Below are positions 1 to 7,300 of a stretch of 8,479 nt of DNA, piece after piece. Positions within the stretch are counted from its first letter, which is position 1. Each line of letters begins with the position of its first letter. Source of the DNA: an uncultured Oscillospiraceae bacterium (lineage in GTDB: Bacteria; Bacillota; Clostridia; Oscillospirales; Ruminococcaceae); assembly GCA_950097605.1 (NCBI GenBank), contig CATNEU010000048.1:1-8479 (forward strand). The letters run 5' to 3'. The notes under the pieces are model-generated. The model searched no databases. It was not told the DNA's origin and saw only the letters and a program-made list of their open reading frames with translations. The position numbers and the translations under genes were made by a program.

Positions 1-151
1 CCTCGATCCCCGAACGCGCCGCCTCTTCCACGATATATTGAATGGCCGGTTTATCCACAATGGGAAGCATTTCCTTCGGCATGGATTTAGAAGCCGGAAG
101 AACTCTGGTTCCAAGCCCCGCAGCGGGGATGACTGCTTTTTTAATTTTCAT
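1..151 (-). CDS. galU: UTP-glucose-1-phosphate uridylyltransferase, N-terminal part (runs off left edge)
   Basis: GalU joins UTP and glucose-1-phosphate to give UDP-glucose and pyrophosphate. The product feeds cell-envelope polysaccharide, glycolipid and teichoic-acid glucosylation in the cytoplasm. Only the first 50 residues are present. They contain the nucleotidyltransferase signature: a start MKIKKAVIPAAGLGTR, followed by LPASKSMPKEMLPI, VDKPAIQYIVEEA and the end ARSGIE. The G-rich loop and the following Arg and Lys form the nucleotide-binding site in this family. The start is well supported: an AAAGGAG ribosome site lies at 159-165, 7 nt before the ATG. The gene follows the RING/DUF2628 gene on the same strand after a 51-base gap with no terminator, so the two are probably co-transcribed. 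A related sugar-nucleotide transferase such as glucose-1-phosphate thymidylyltransferase is possible, but the motif wording fits GalU best. Confidence 0.93.
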   Translation of the reverse strand, partial: MKIKKAVIPAAGLGTRVLPASKSMPKEMLPIVDKPAIQYIVEEAARSGIE

Positions 152-202
152 ATGCACTCTCCTTTGCATGTTTCTTCTGTTTCCCGCCTGCATCCGGCAG
201 AT

Positions 203-1186
203 TTAACCCAACAGCAGCGGCAGATACAAAGCCACCATATTCAGCAGCAGGCTGAGGCCCAGCAGCACGGCAAAAAACAACGCAATAGCGCGGATGCTCG
301 CCCCGCCGCGGCGGGTCAGCTCGGTGCCGTAGTCGGCCCCTGCAACGCTCCCTTTTTTAATTTTCACAATCTTTTTAAAGGCGTGCTTTTTATACAGCAG
401 GTTGGCCGTGATCGCAAAAAACACCCGAATGGCCGTTTTCACCACCATAAAGATGCTTGAAAGCATCATCAGCGTATCCTGCTGCGACAAGGTCAACTGC
501 AAGCCCATATCCTCAAGGCCCAGCATCTGCGCCATTTCACTATACGAAAGCAGACTATCCGGAATCGACAGCACCAGCATTACCGCAATCAGCGCAAACC
601 CTACCGCATACATCTTACGGTACAGAAAATAAAAACCCGAGAGGAAAAACGCAGGCCAGTTCCAATTGAAAATGGACTTTTTGGTTTTGCTGCTCATGTT
701 TTCAAAACGCGGCAGAAAATAATGCGAGTTTGGCCCCACAAAAATAGCAAGATCCTTTGCGCTCACCCCGTCGATTTCCTCATTGGGGTTCACCCCGCCA
801 AACGGAGTGGTGAACGGGTTTTGATGCTGCATTTGTTTGGCGTAGGCATCGCGCCTTTGTTCCTCGCTGGAGGACGTACCGTCTTCCTTCAGCGGCGTAC
901 CGCACACCTGGCAGAAGATCCCTTCCGGCGGGTTTTCAACGCCGCACCTTGGACAGCGGAACCCGCCTCCCACAAACCGGCCATATTCTTCGCGTTCGGC
1001 TTCCCTTTGCTTTTTTTGCTGTTCTTCAAAAACAAACGAGCCGTGTTCCTCCTGATGGAAGCAATGTCCGCTTTGCTGATAGCAGCTTCTGTGATGCGGC
1101 GTACCGCAAACGGGACAGACAACCACGTCCTCCCCTTCTTCAAAAGGCTGCTCGCAAACCGGACAGGATAAGCCCTTATACTCCAT
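203..1186 (-). CDS. Prokaryotic RING finger / zinc-ribbon / DUF2628 membrane protein
   Basis: Predicted membrane protein of 327 residues with unknown function. Residues 5-45 form a prokaryotic RING-like zinc site: C8-x2-C11, C24-x2-C27, H31/H32, C35 and C42, with H41 and H44 nearby. Residues 54-69 are a charged, probably helical, Glu/Lys/Arg/Gln stretch. A second zinc ribbon follows at C78-x2-C81 and C92-x2-C95. After a polar linker comes a DUF2628-like region from about 145 to the end. It has the aromatic run FNWNWPAFF (173-181) and YRKMY (189-193), and hydrophobic segments at about 178-210, 238-262 and 298-325. The zinc domains would face the cytoplasm if the N-terminus stays inside. The ATG is fixed by AAGGAG at 1195-1200, 8 nt upstream. 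It is the first gene of a probable two-gene unit with galU. Zinc domains of this kind can mediate protein contacts; ubiquitin-like chemistry is not implied. Domain assignment is good, role unknown. Confidence 0.87.
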   Translation of the reverse strand: MEYKGLSCPVCEQPFEEGEDVVVCPVCGTPHHRSCYQQSGHCFHQEEHGSFVFEEQQKKQREAEREEYGRFVGGGFRCPRCGVENPPEGIFCQVCGTPLKEDGTSSSEEQRRDAYAKQMQHQNPFTTPFGGVNPNEEIDGVSAKDLAIFVGPNSHYFLPRFENMSSKTKKSIFNWNWPAFFLSGFYFLYRKMYAVGFALIAVMLVLSIPDSLLSYSEMAQMLGLEDMGLQLTLSQQDTLMMLSSIFMVVKTAIRVFFAITANLLYKKHAFKKIVKIKKGSVAGADYGTELTRRGGASIRAIALFFAVLLGLSLLLNMVALYLPLLLG

Positions 1187-1337
1187 AGATCTCTCTCCTT
1201 AAAATACAGCGGCTGCCACCACGGGCGTCCGCAGTCAAACACCAGTGCATACAGCCGCCAGCTCCAGCTTTTCCGGACTGTTTTCGCGCAATCCGACATA
1301 TCCAACTGCACACTGGCCGCAAAGCATGCAACAACTG
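1187..1337 (-). other. 5' leader of the RING-galU transcript
   Basis: About 150 nt separate the proposed minus-strand promoter from the RING gene. The leader contains a 7-bp inverted repeat, GCGGCTG (1252-1258 read on the minus strand) with CAGCCGC (1209-1215), around a 36-nt loop that ends 8 nt before the ribosome site at 1195-1200. No T-tract follows, so it does not look like an intrinsic terminator. I do not recognise a T-box, a known riboswitch or a ribosomal-protein leader in it. It may be an unstructured leader, or the stem may affect ribosome access. Confidence 0.35.
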
Positions 1338-1343
1338 GTTTCT

Positions 1344-1372
1344 ATTATAAACGATTCTCTTTCAAAACACAA
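1344..1372 (-). promoter_or_regulatory. Sigma-A type promoter for the RING-galU unit
   Basis: Read on the minus strand, a perfect TATAAT lies at 1349-1344. A partial -35 box TTGTGT lies at 1372-1367, with a 17-bp spacer. It sits in an A/T-rich stretch between two divergent genes, about 155 nt upstream of the RING start codon. The -10 box is strong and the -35 box weak. Confidence 0.55.
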
Positions 1373-1437
1373 ACGTATTTTATAGCGTTCAACCATTGGT
1401 AGTCATTTGCTGGAATAAATTTTTTATTGAAAAATCG

Positions 1438-1467
1438 TTGCGCCCATACCGGTAGTGCGTGTATAAT
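1438..1467 (+). promoter_or_regulatory. Sigma-A type promoter for the PHP phosphoesterase gene
   Basis: TTGCGC at 1438-1443 and a perfect TATAAT at 1462-1467 are separated by 18 bp. Directly upstream, 1416-1435 is nearly pure A/T with opposing T and A tracts, which resembles an UP element. Transcription would start near 1474, giving a leader of about 30 nt before the ATG at 1505. A short inverted repeat, ACCA-T-TGGT, at 1392-1400 lies between the two divergent promoters and could be an operator half, but that is weak. Confidence 0.65.
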
Positions 1468-1504
1468 TATATAAGTATTTTTTGATGAAAGGTGGCGTAA
1501 AACG

Positions 1505-2338
1505 ATGATGGGAGATCTTCATTGCCACACAAAACTTTCGGATGGCTCTCTAGGTATCGAGGACAACATTGTACTTGCCAAACGATACGGACTGGACTTT
1601 CTGTCGATTACCGACCATGATACTCTCGCGGGCATCACGCGGGCAAAGGTCCTGGGAACCAGATACGGCGTGCACATTATTCCAGGTGTGGAATTTTCAT
1701 GTATAGACCCGGTTAGGAACCGAAAAGTGCACATTCTCTGTTACCTCAGCGACAAACCCGACCGGCTGGAAGGCCTTTGTCACAGCACTTGCGAACAGCG
1801 CAAGACTGTCGGCAGAAATATGATTACAAAGGTCATGGACCTTTACCCCATCACGAAGGAGCAGATTGCCAAATATACGCTGGGCTGCGAATCCATCTAT
1901 AAACAGCACATTATGCATGTGCTGATGGATATGGGGTACACCACCTCGATATACGGAGATCTGTTCCGCAAGCTATTTGATCCCAAAACCGGCCTTGTGT
2001 ATGAGGAGCCGGAATACCCGGACGTCCGCGAGGTGTGCAAGCTGATCCGGCTGTCCAAAGGTATCCCTGTGCTTGCGCATCCAAGCGTGTACCAGAGCAT
2101 GGATTTATTGGAGGAGCTCGCCGCGGAAAAATACATTGAAGGCGTGGAGCTTTGGCATCCGCGCAACAAACCGGAGGACATCCGGCGTATTGAAGAGATC
2201 GCCGCGGAAAACGGCTTGCTTTGCACCGGCGGCAGCGACTTTCACGGGATGTACGGTTCCCAGGCTGTGCCGATGGGTACCTGTACAACGCCGCAGGATA
2301 GCCTTGGAAAGCTGTTCGCAATAAAGGATAAACGATAG
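1505..2338 (+). CDS. PHP-domain phosphoesterase, RNase AM / nucleoside-bisphosphate phosphatase type (YciV/TrpH-like)
   Basis: Predicted cytoplasmic metal-dependent phosphoesterase of 277 residues, close to the usual length of the YciV/TrpH family. Members studied elsewhere remove phosphate from nucleoside 3',5'-bisphosphates or trim RNA 5' ends. The four PHP motifs are all present: DLHCHTKLSDG at 4-14 (H6, H8, D13), TDHDT at 36-40 (H38), PGVEFSC at 60-66 (E63) with H76 in HILCY, AHP at 191-193 (H192), and GGSDFHG at 242-248 (D245, H247). These residues are the expected trinuclear metal ligands, so the protein should be active. Residues about 85-180 form the insertion typical of this subfamily. 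The start at 1505 has AAAGGTGG at 1488-1495, 9 nt upstream; a second ATG follows at once at 1508 and is possible. It has its own promoter and a hairpin after the stop, so it is probably monocistronic. The exact substrate cannot be told from sequence. Confidence 0.87.
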   Translation: MMGDLHCHTKLSDGSLGIEDNIVLAKRYGLDFLSITDHDTLAGITRAKVLGTRYGVHIIPGVEFSCIDPVRNRKVHILCYLSDKPDRLEGLCHSTCEQRKTVGRNMITKVMDLYPITKEQIAKYTLGCESIYKQHIMHVLMDMGYTTSIYGDLFRKLFDPKTGLVYEEPEYPDVREVCKLIRLSKGIPVLAHPSVYQSMDLLEELAAEKYIEGVELWHPRNKPEDIRRIEEIAAENGLLCTGGSDFHGMYGSQAVPMGTCTTPQDSLGKLFAIKDKR

Positions 2339-2350
2339 GGATTTGCTTAT

Positions 2351-2375
2351 AACGCGCAGTTTTATACTGCGCGTT
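2351..2375 (+). terminator. Hairpin after the PHP gene, without a T-tract
   Basis: A perfect 10-bp inverted repeat, AACGCGCAGT then ACTGCGCGTT, encloses a 5-nt loop (TTTAT). It starts 12 nt after the stop codon. What follows is CGGCCTG rather than a T-run, so it is not a standard intrinsic terminator. It may stabilise the 3' end of the mRNA, act with Rho, or terminate weakly. Confidence 0.5.
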
Positions 2376-2562
2376 CGGCCTGTAATCCGGCCTGCTGCGC
2401 CCGAGCAAACGCCTGTCCGCATGGTCCTGCCGGCCTATGTCTTGGATACAGGTGAATTCCACATTTGCACGGCGCGGCTAAAACAAGCTTTTTTTCTGTA
2501 TACGCCGCTTGAAAACCTGTGGGTTTCATCATAAAGAAAAAAATGATAAAGAGGTTGATAGT
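2376..2562 (+). other. Intergenic region upstream of malic enzyme
   Basis: This stretch of 187 bases holds no gene I can support. A 7-bp direct repeat CGGCCTG occurs at 2376-2382 and 2388-2394. A T-run lies at 2489-2495. A poor promoter candidate is TTGAAA (2509-2514) with CATAAA (2530-2535), whose 15-bp spacer is too short. AAACC/GGTTT (2513-2526) forms a small 5-bp hairpin. The 3' end carries the ribosome site of the malic enzyme. Its true promoter is not clear. Confidence 0.4.
2548..2554 (+). promoter_or_regulatory. Ribosome binding site that selects a TTG start
   Basis: AAAGAGG at 2548-2554 lies 8 nt before the TTG at 2563. The same frame is open back to another TTG at 2509, but no purine-rich site precedes that codon, and the 18 extra residues would not match the family. 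The site therefore decides the start of the malic enzyme. Confidence 0.75.
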
Positions 2563-3738
2563 TTGGACACAAAACAACTGGCTTTACAAAAACACGAGGA
2601 GTGGAAAGGTAAGATCGAGGTGGTTTCCCGCGTATGCCTGCAAACACGGGAGGATCTCTCCCTGGCGTATACGCCGGGTGTGGCGCAGCCATGCCTGGCA
2701 ATTGAAAAAGACCCCTCCCTCTCGTACACCCTCACCCGCCGGGCCAATCTCGTCGCTGTCATCACCGACGGCACGGCCGTTCTTGGGTTGGGCGATATTG
2801 GGCCCCTTGCGGCAATGCCCGTCATGGAGGGGAAATGCGCGCTGTTTAAAGCGTTTGCAGACGTGGACGCTTTTCCGCTCTGCGTCGCCTCCAAGGACGT
2901 GGACGAGATCGTCCGCACGGTTGCCCTGATCGGCGGCAGTTTCGGAGGCATCAATCTGGAGGACATTGCCGCGCCACGCTGCTTCGAGATTGAAAAAAAG
3001 CTCAAGGAACAACTGGACATCCCGGTCTTCCACGACGACCAGCACGGCACCGCCATTGTTGCCGGCGCGGCCCTGATCAACGCGGTTCAGGTCACCGGCC
3101 GGAAGCTCTCGGAAACCACCGTCGTCGTCAATGGCGCCGGCGCCGCCGGTATTGCCGTTTCCAAGCTGCTGCTTGCGCTCGGCGTAAAAGACCTGATTCT
3201 CTGCGACATTGAGGGGGCGATTTATCCGGGCGCTCCCAATCTCAACGACGCCCAGTCCGAAATGTTCCTTGTGACCAACCGCAGTGGAAAGAAAGGTTCG
3301 TTGGCCCAGGTATTGCAGGGGGCGGATGTATTCTTCGGCGTTTCCAAGCCAAACCTCGTAACCGCGCAGATGGTGCGGTCCATGGCGCCAAACCCCATCG
3401 TATTCGCCATGGCGAACCCGGTTCCCGAGATCCTGCCGGAGGACGCCAAACAGGGCGGCGCCGCCGTGGTCGGCACCGGACGTTCGGATTATCCCAATCA
3501 AATCAACAATGTGCTGGCGTTCCCGGGTGTATTCAAAGGCGCTCTCGCAGTCCGTGCAAAGGACATCACCGACTCGATGAAAGTGGCGGCCGCGCACGCA
3601 ATCGCGGACGTCTTGCAGCCGGACGAGCTTTCGGAAACCCGCATCCTTCCCGATCCGTTTGACAAACGCGTGGCAACGGCCGTTGCGGCGGCTGTCGCCG
3701 AAACTGCGCGGCGCGAAGGACTCGCCCAAATCAACTAG
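2563..3738 (+). CDS. Malic enzyme, small bacterial type (malate dehydrogenase, oxaloacetate-decarboxylating)
   Basis: Oxidatively decarboxylates malate to pyruvate and CO2 while reducing NAD(P), in the cytoplasm. In a fermenting anaerobe it can run in either direction. With the TTG start the protein has 391 residues, typical of the short bacterial form without a phosphotransacetylase tail. Visible motifs: AYTPGVAQPC near 35-44 with the likely catalytic Y36; LGLGDIGP at 74-81; MEGK at 88-91 with the likely catalytic K91; the metal ligands E133-D134 in NLEDIAAP and D158/D159 in VFHDDQHGTAIV; the Rossmann loop GAGAAG at 191-196; FAMANPVPEI; and GRSDYPNQINNVLAFPGVF. All key residues are present. 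Whether NAD or NADP is used cannot be told reliably. No citrate, fumarase or transporter gene lies beside it. A hairpin follows the stop codon. Confidence 0.95.
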   Translation: MDTKQLALQKHEEWKGKIEVVSRVCLQTREDLSLAYTPGVAQPCLAIEKDPSLSYTLTRRANLVAVITDGTAVLGLGDIGPLAAMPVMEGKCALFKAFADVDAFPLCVASKDVDEIVRTVALIGGSFGGINLEDIAAPRCFEIEKKLKEQLDIPVFHDDQHGTAIVAGAALINAVQVTGRKLSETTVVVNGAGAAGIAVSKLLLALGVKDLILCDIEGAIYPGAPNLNDAQSEMFLVTNRSGKKGSLAQVLQGADVFFGVSKPNLVTAQMVRSMAPNPIVFAMANPVPEILPEDAKQGGAAVVGTGRSDYPNQINNVLAFPGVFKGALAVRAKDITDSMKVAAAHAIADVLQPDELSETRILPDPFDKRVATAVAAAVAETARREGLAQIN

Positions 3739-3744
3739 GCTCAC

Positions 3745-3764
3745 GTTGCGGCAGCGACCGCAAC
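3745..3764 (+). terminator. Hairpin after the malic enzyme gene, without a T-tract
   Basis: A perfect 7-bp inverted repeat, GTTGCGG then CCGCAAC, with a 6-nt loop, begins 7 bases after the stop codon. It is followed by ACCCCCC and not by T residues. Read-through into the TSCPD gene is therefore plausible. It resembles the hairpin after the PHP gene in position and in lacking a T-run. Confidence 0.4.
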
Positions 3765-3875
3765 ACCCCCTGTCTGCACAAGTGCTGCAAACTTCCGGAT
3801 GAAGCTTGCAGCCATACAGACAACAAGGCCCATCCGCTCTTCCGGCGAGAAATCACCGGGCATTTTTACTTTGTT

Positions 3876-3880
3876 GGAGG
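3876..3880 (+). promoter_or_regulatory. Ribosome binding site of the TSCPD gene
   Basis: TTGGAGG ends at 3880, 11 nt before the ATG at 3892. The reading frame is open upstream to 3799, but the conserved domain starts directly after the ATG and no better site lies further up. This supports the shorter 85-residue protein. Confidence 0.7.
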
Positions 3881-3891
3881 TACATAGAGTC

Positions 3892-4149
3892 ATGACCCAC
3901 TCATATGAGACAAAAGGTGTTTGTTCCAGAAGAATTGATGTGACAATTGAAGACGGCATCGTGCAGGATGTGAAATTCACCGGCGGCTGCAACGGCAACA
4001 CAAAGGGCATTGCTGCGCTGGCTGTTGGTTTTCCGGCGCAGGAAATCGCCGAAAAGCTCAAGGGCATCCGCTGCGGCGCAAGATCAACCTCCTGTCCCGA
4101 ACAGTTGGCCTTTGCAATCGAGCAGGCGCTTGCGGGACACGCAAAATAA
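3892..4149 (+). CDS. TSCPD domain-containing protein, TIGR03905 type
   Basis: Small single-domain protein of 85 residues, probably cytoplasmic. It shows the features of the TSCPD domain: an early Cys-Arg pair (VCSRRIDV, 11-18), the glycine-rich loop VKFTGGCNGNTKGI (27-40), and GIRCGARSTSCPEQLA near the C-terminus (58-73), which includes the name-giving TSCP. Three to four cysteines are spaced as in the family. The domain is known as the C-terminal part of many B12-dependent ribonucleotide reductases and also as free proteins in Clostridia; the role of the free form is not established. No reductase gene is near. It lies 153 bases after the malic enzyme with no clear promoter between them and ends at a strong terminator, so it may be read through from the malic enzyme or have a promoter I cannot see. 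Family assignment is good; function unknown. Confidence 0.88.
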   Translation: MTHSYETKGVCSRRIDVTIEDGIVQDVKFTGGCNGNTKGIAALAVGFPAQEIAEKLKGIRCGARSTSCPEQLAFAIEQALAGHAK

Positions 4150-4174
4150 AGTGGCAGCGATATACGGAATCCAT

Positions 4175-4213
4175 ACAGGCCGTTCACATTTCGGTGATCC
4201 GGCCTGTTTTTTT
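4175..4213 (+). terminator. Rho-independent terminator after the TSCPD gene
   Basis: An 8-bp stem, ACAGGCCG (4175-4182) with CGGCCTGT (4200-4207), is extended inside by TCAC/GTGA around an ATTTCG loop. It runs straight into seven T residues (4207-4213). It starts 25 nt after the TSCPD stop codon and is a textbook intrinsic terminator for the plus strand. Confidence 0.92.
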
Positions 4214-4217
4214 ATAA

Positions 4218-4254
4218 CCGCGCGGGCTGCGCTTTGCACAGCGGCTATTTTTTT
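4218..4254 (+). terminator. Possible second plus-strand terminator
   Basis: CCGC (4218-4221) can pair with GCGG (4241-4244), or GCTGCGC with GCACAGC (4226-4242, one mismatch, loop TTT). Seven T residues follow at 4248-4254. The stem is imperfect and the T-run starts a few bases late. It would act as a backup to the terminator just before it. Confidence 0.4.
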
Positions 4255-4265
4255 ATATCTCATAC

Positions 4266-4305
4266 AAAACAAAAAGGCTCGGTGGGAAATCCCACCGGGC
4301 CTTTT
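4266..4305. terminator. Bidirectional terminator, chiefly for the minus-strand GH84 gene
   Basis: A 15-bp stem, AAAAGGCTCGGTGGG (4272-4286) with CCCACCGGGCCTTTT (4291-4305), has one G-T pair and a 4-nt loop AAAT. Read on the minus strand it is followed by TTTTTGTTTTG, a good T-tract, and it starts 37 nt after the GH84 stop codon. On the plus strand it is followed by CTTTTCTCATTTT, so it could also stop read-through from the TSCPD side. Confidence 0.9.
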
Positions 4306-4342
4306 CTCATTTTCTAAGCGTTTTCTCCAGCTTCAGCGCGGC

Positions 4343-7300
4343 CTATTCCGCCGCATAGCCTTTGCTGGTCTTCACGCTCGGCAGATAGCTCTTGTTCGTG
4401 CAGGTCATATAGATCCTGCCGCCCTCTGCTTGCAGCTCCAGGTTCTCCATCGTCACCGAGGTTTCCCCTGCCGCCACCGGCGCGCTCACCGCAAACGGCT
4501 CCGCCGCGTCGATCGAGGTATACAGCGACACGATGTCGCCTTCCTTCAGGTTGCGCACCGTCACGGTGTCCGTCGCGCCCGCATTGTTCGCGATTTCCAC
4601 GTCCGCCGGCAGGATCTTGATCGACTGCTGTGCATGCACTTTGTCATACAGCCGGAACTCATAAATCCTCGTTGCCCCCGAGCCGTCCACACTTCCCTGG
4701 TTCGGCTCCAGGATCTGCAGACGAATGTACCGCGCCGTTACCGGCTCTGCGAGAGTCCTTGTTATAATGTCCTCTTTGTTCCCGTCGAACTCATCCACTA
4801 CCGTGAACGTCACGCCGTCGTTGCTCGCCAGAATCTGCGCCGACTTGGTGTTCCAATCGCGCGATTCTCCGGCTTCCGGATGGCCGCAGTTGATGATCTG
4901 GTATTCTTTGATCGTCTTCTCGCTGCCAAGGTCCAGCGTCAGATACGGCCGCGCCGCTGTCGAACACCATTTGCTTCTGGAGATCCTGCCGTCTATCGCA
5001 TACTGTGGGCCTTCCGACCCGGTTGTATACGACGAAGCCGTCGCTTTCACGCCCAGCGAAGAAAGCGCAATGTTGTCACTGATATACGCCTGGCTGTAAT
5101 CATATTCCGTCGGTTTCTCTTCGGCTCCGATGATGTACGCGCTCTCGTCCGCCATCTCCACGATGAACGGCTTCAGAATCTGCGTTCCCACGTCTACCGT
5201 AAACCGCTGCGGCTTGTTGTCCTTCAGCCGGTCCACTTTGCACTCTTCCATTGCCGCGATCTTTGCCACCGCTTCCATGCTGTTCGGCTCCCACGCTGCA
5301 AAGTCGCCGCTCTGCGCCGCCACCAGCGCGTTCATGCTCGCCACGCCTGCTTCTCCCAGCAGTTTCAGTGCGTCCAGGAACGGATCCAGCTCTTTCACAA
5401 GCGCCTCGTTCTCGCACTTCTCTTTGATGTTTGTGCACGCGTCGATCATCTTCTGGAATTCCGGTATCAGCTTCTCCGCATACGCCGTCGGGTCTTCCCC
5501 GGCTGCCAGCGCATCCCGGATTGCCTGGATGTCCTCTTTCAGATACCACGACTCCTCGAACAGGAACGCTCCGCTGGCTCCTCCGTCGTCCTTCAGATAG
5601 CAGCTGTTCGATGCAAACACCTGCAGATCCTCCGCCACTTCCGGCGCGATTTCACGGAACGAGCCCTCGAATGCGCGGTTGTAGTCATACGCATCCGTGT
5701 TCCATGTGTAATCCGCTATTCCATACAGCGCCTGCATCGATGCGTGCGCCTGGTTCATCGGGTTCGACACGAAGCCCGTCACGTTGTTCAGGTTCGTGTT
5801 CAGGTTCTTCATCGGTCCCATCAGCACTTTCGCGTCGCAGTAGTCGTTCACCGGGTAGTTCCACCATACCATGAGGTCTCTATCCGTTCCCGTCTGCTGC
5901 TTCGGCCAGTCGAATACCTCTTTCGAGATGTTCGACATCGTCGCCGCGCCTGTCCACATGATCTCGATATCGTCGTGCAGCGTGTTCACGAAATCTCTGA
6001 ACGAGTACATGCTGTCTCCCCACGCCTGGCAATATCTCTTGCCTACCGTGATGATCGGCTTCACATCGCCCTTCGCCTTCACGAACTCCGTGTCGATCCG
6101 GTTGATAAAGTCCGCATGCTGCTGCATCGATCCTCTGTTCACATCGTCGAACATGATGCCGAACTGGCGCACGCCCAGGTCATATAGCTGCTGCATTTTC
6201 ACTTTGCACGCCTCTACATCCGCTTCGCTGTTGAAGTTGATCGAGTCCCCCGGATGGATCGTCCACACAAAGTTGTAATTGTTCTCGTGGCCCGCCTGCG
6301 CGAGCTCTGCGATCTGCGCCGCTTCTTTTTCCGGGTACAGCTCTTTCCACTGTGCCCTGTGGTACGGGTCGTCCTTCGGCGCGTAGATGTATGTGTTCAT
6401 CTTCTGCTCGCTTCCGAACGCCATCAGGTCCATTCTGTCCGTATGCGACCACGGATATCCATAGAACCCCTCGATGAAGCCCCTCGTTCCGATTTCCGGA
6501 TAGTCGCTGACGTTCACTTCCGCAACCGTCTTCTCCGCGTATTCCTGCGCCAGGATGTCCGCCAGCGTTACCACGCCGTAGAACACGCCGTCCGCATCCG
6601 CCCCGACGATTGTGATGTTCCCGCCGCTCACCTGCAGCACATAGCCCTCTTTCTGCTCCGCCGCGCTCATGTCCGCGATGCCGAGGTCCGCCGAGCAGGC
6701 CGCGCAGTGCTCTCTGTCCGACGTCAGCAGGATGTTGGTTTTGCCCTCCACCGCCGCGTCCGATTTCGTATAGGTATAGCCGTTTGCCGCCAGGGCTTTT
6801 TCCAGCCGCGGCATGGTCGCTTCGTCGATATCGCCATGCGAGACAATGTTCACTTCGTCGGTGATCTTCATGCCGCCCATCGAAAGATATTCGATCGACT
6901 GCGGTACCGGCGAAATCTCCACTTTCTGCGGGCTGGCGATTGTAAACGTCAGCACGTTCGATTTGTTGCCCGCTTTGTCCACCGCTTTCACGCTGTGTTC
7001 GCCGTCGCCCTTCACAACGATTTCCGCCGCATAGGCATCCGCCGTCTCGCCGTCCACTGTGAACAGCACGTCTTCATTTGCTTGCACTGTAACATCGTTG
7101 ATGGCCTGTCCGTCGATGATGTCGTCGCTGGAAAGGACAGGGGCCGTTTTGTCAATGACAACGACAAACGGTTCCGATACATTGCCGAGTTCGTCCATCG
7201 CCTTGACGGTATAGGTACCCTCTGCTCTGAGCTTCACAAAGTTTGCGATCTCGGTCGGCTCGCCGTCGTTGACGATGAACCGGCTCTTTTCGTTTGCCTT

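Noticed and set aside
889..1311. Minus-strand frame starting at GTG in the leader and overlapping the RING gene out of frame
   Set aside because: There is no good ribosome site before it, no recognisable domain, and the overlapping RING gene has strong support in both ribosome site and zinc motifs.
1187..1340. Possible riboswitch or T-box in the RING-galU leader
   Set aside because: No conserved T-box or riboswitch core was recognised, and there is no terminator-antiterminator pair with a T-tract. Kept only as a plain leader.
2343..2534. TTG-started frame of 63 codons between the PHP and malic enzyme genes
   Set aside because: It contains the hairpin at 2351-2375 near its start, has no properly spaced ribosome site, and its translation looks unlike any protein.
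2509..2562. Upstream TTG extension of the malic enzyme by 18 residues
   Set aside because: No ribosome site precedes 2509, while AAAGAGG sits 8 nt before the TTG at 2563. The extra residues (Lys, His and Asp rich) do not match the family N-terminus.
2584..3744. Full-length minus-strand open frame opposite the malic enzyme
   Set aside because: The plus strand carries every malic enzyme motif. The antisense product resembles no family and reflects GC-biased third positions.
4010..6187. Open plus-strand frame of 725 codons antisense to the GH84 gene
   Set aside because: It begins inside the TSCPD gene in another frame, crosses all three terminator hairpins, is extremely Arg/His-rich and has no recognisable domain. 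It is a by-product of codon bias in the opposite gene, which has clear GH84 catalytic motifs.
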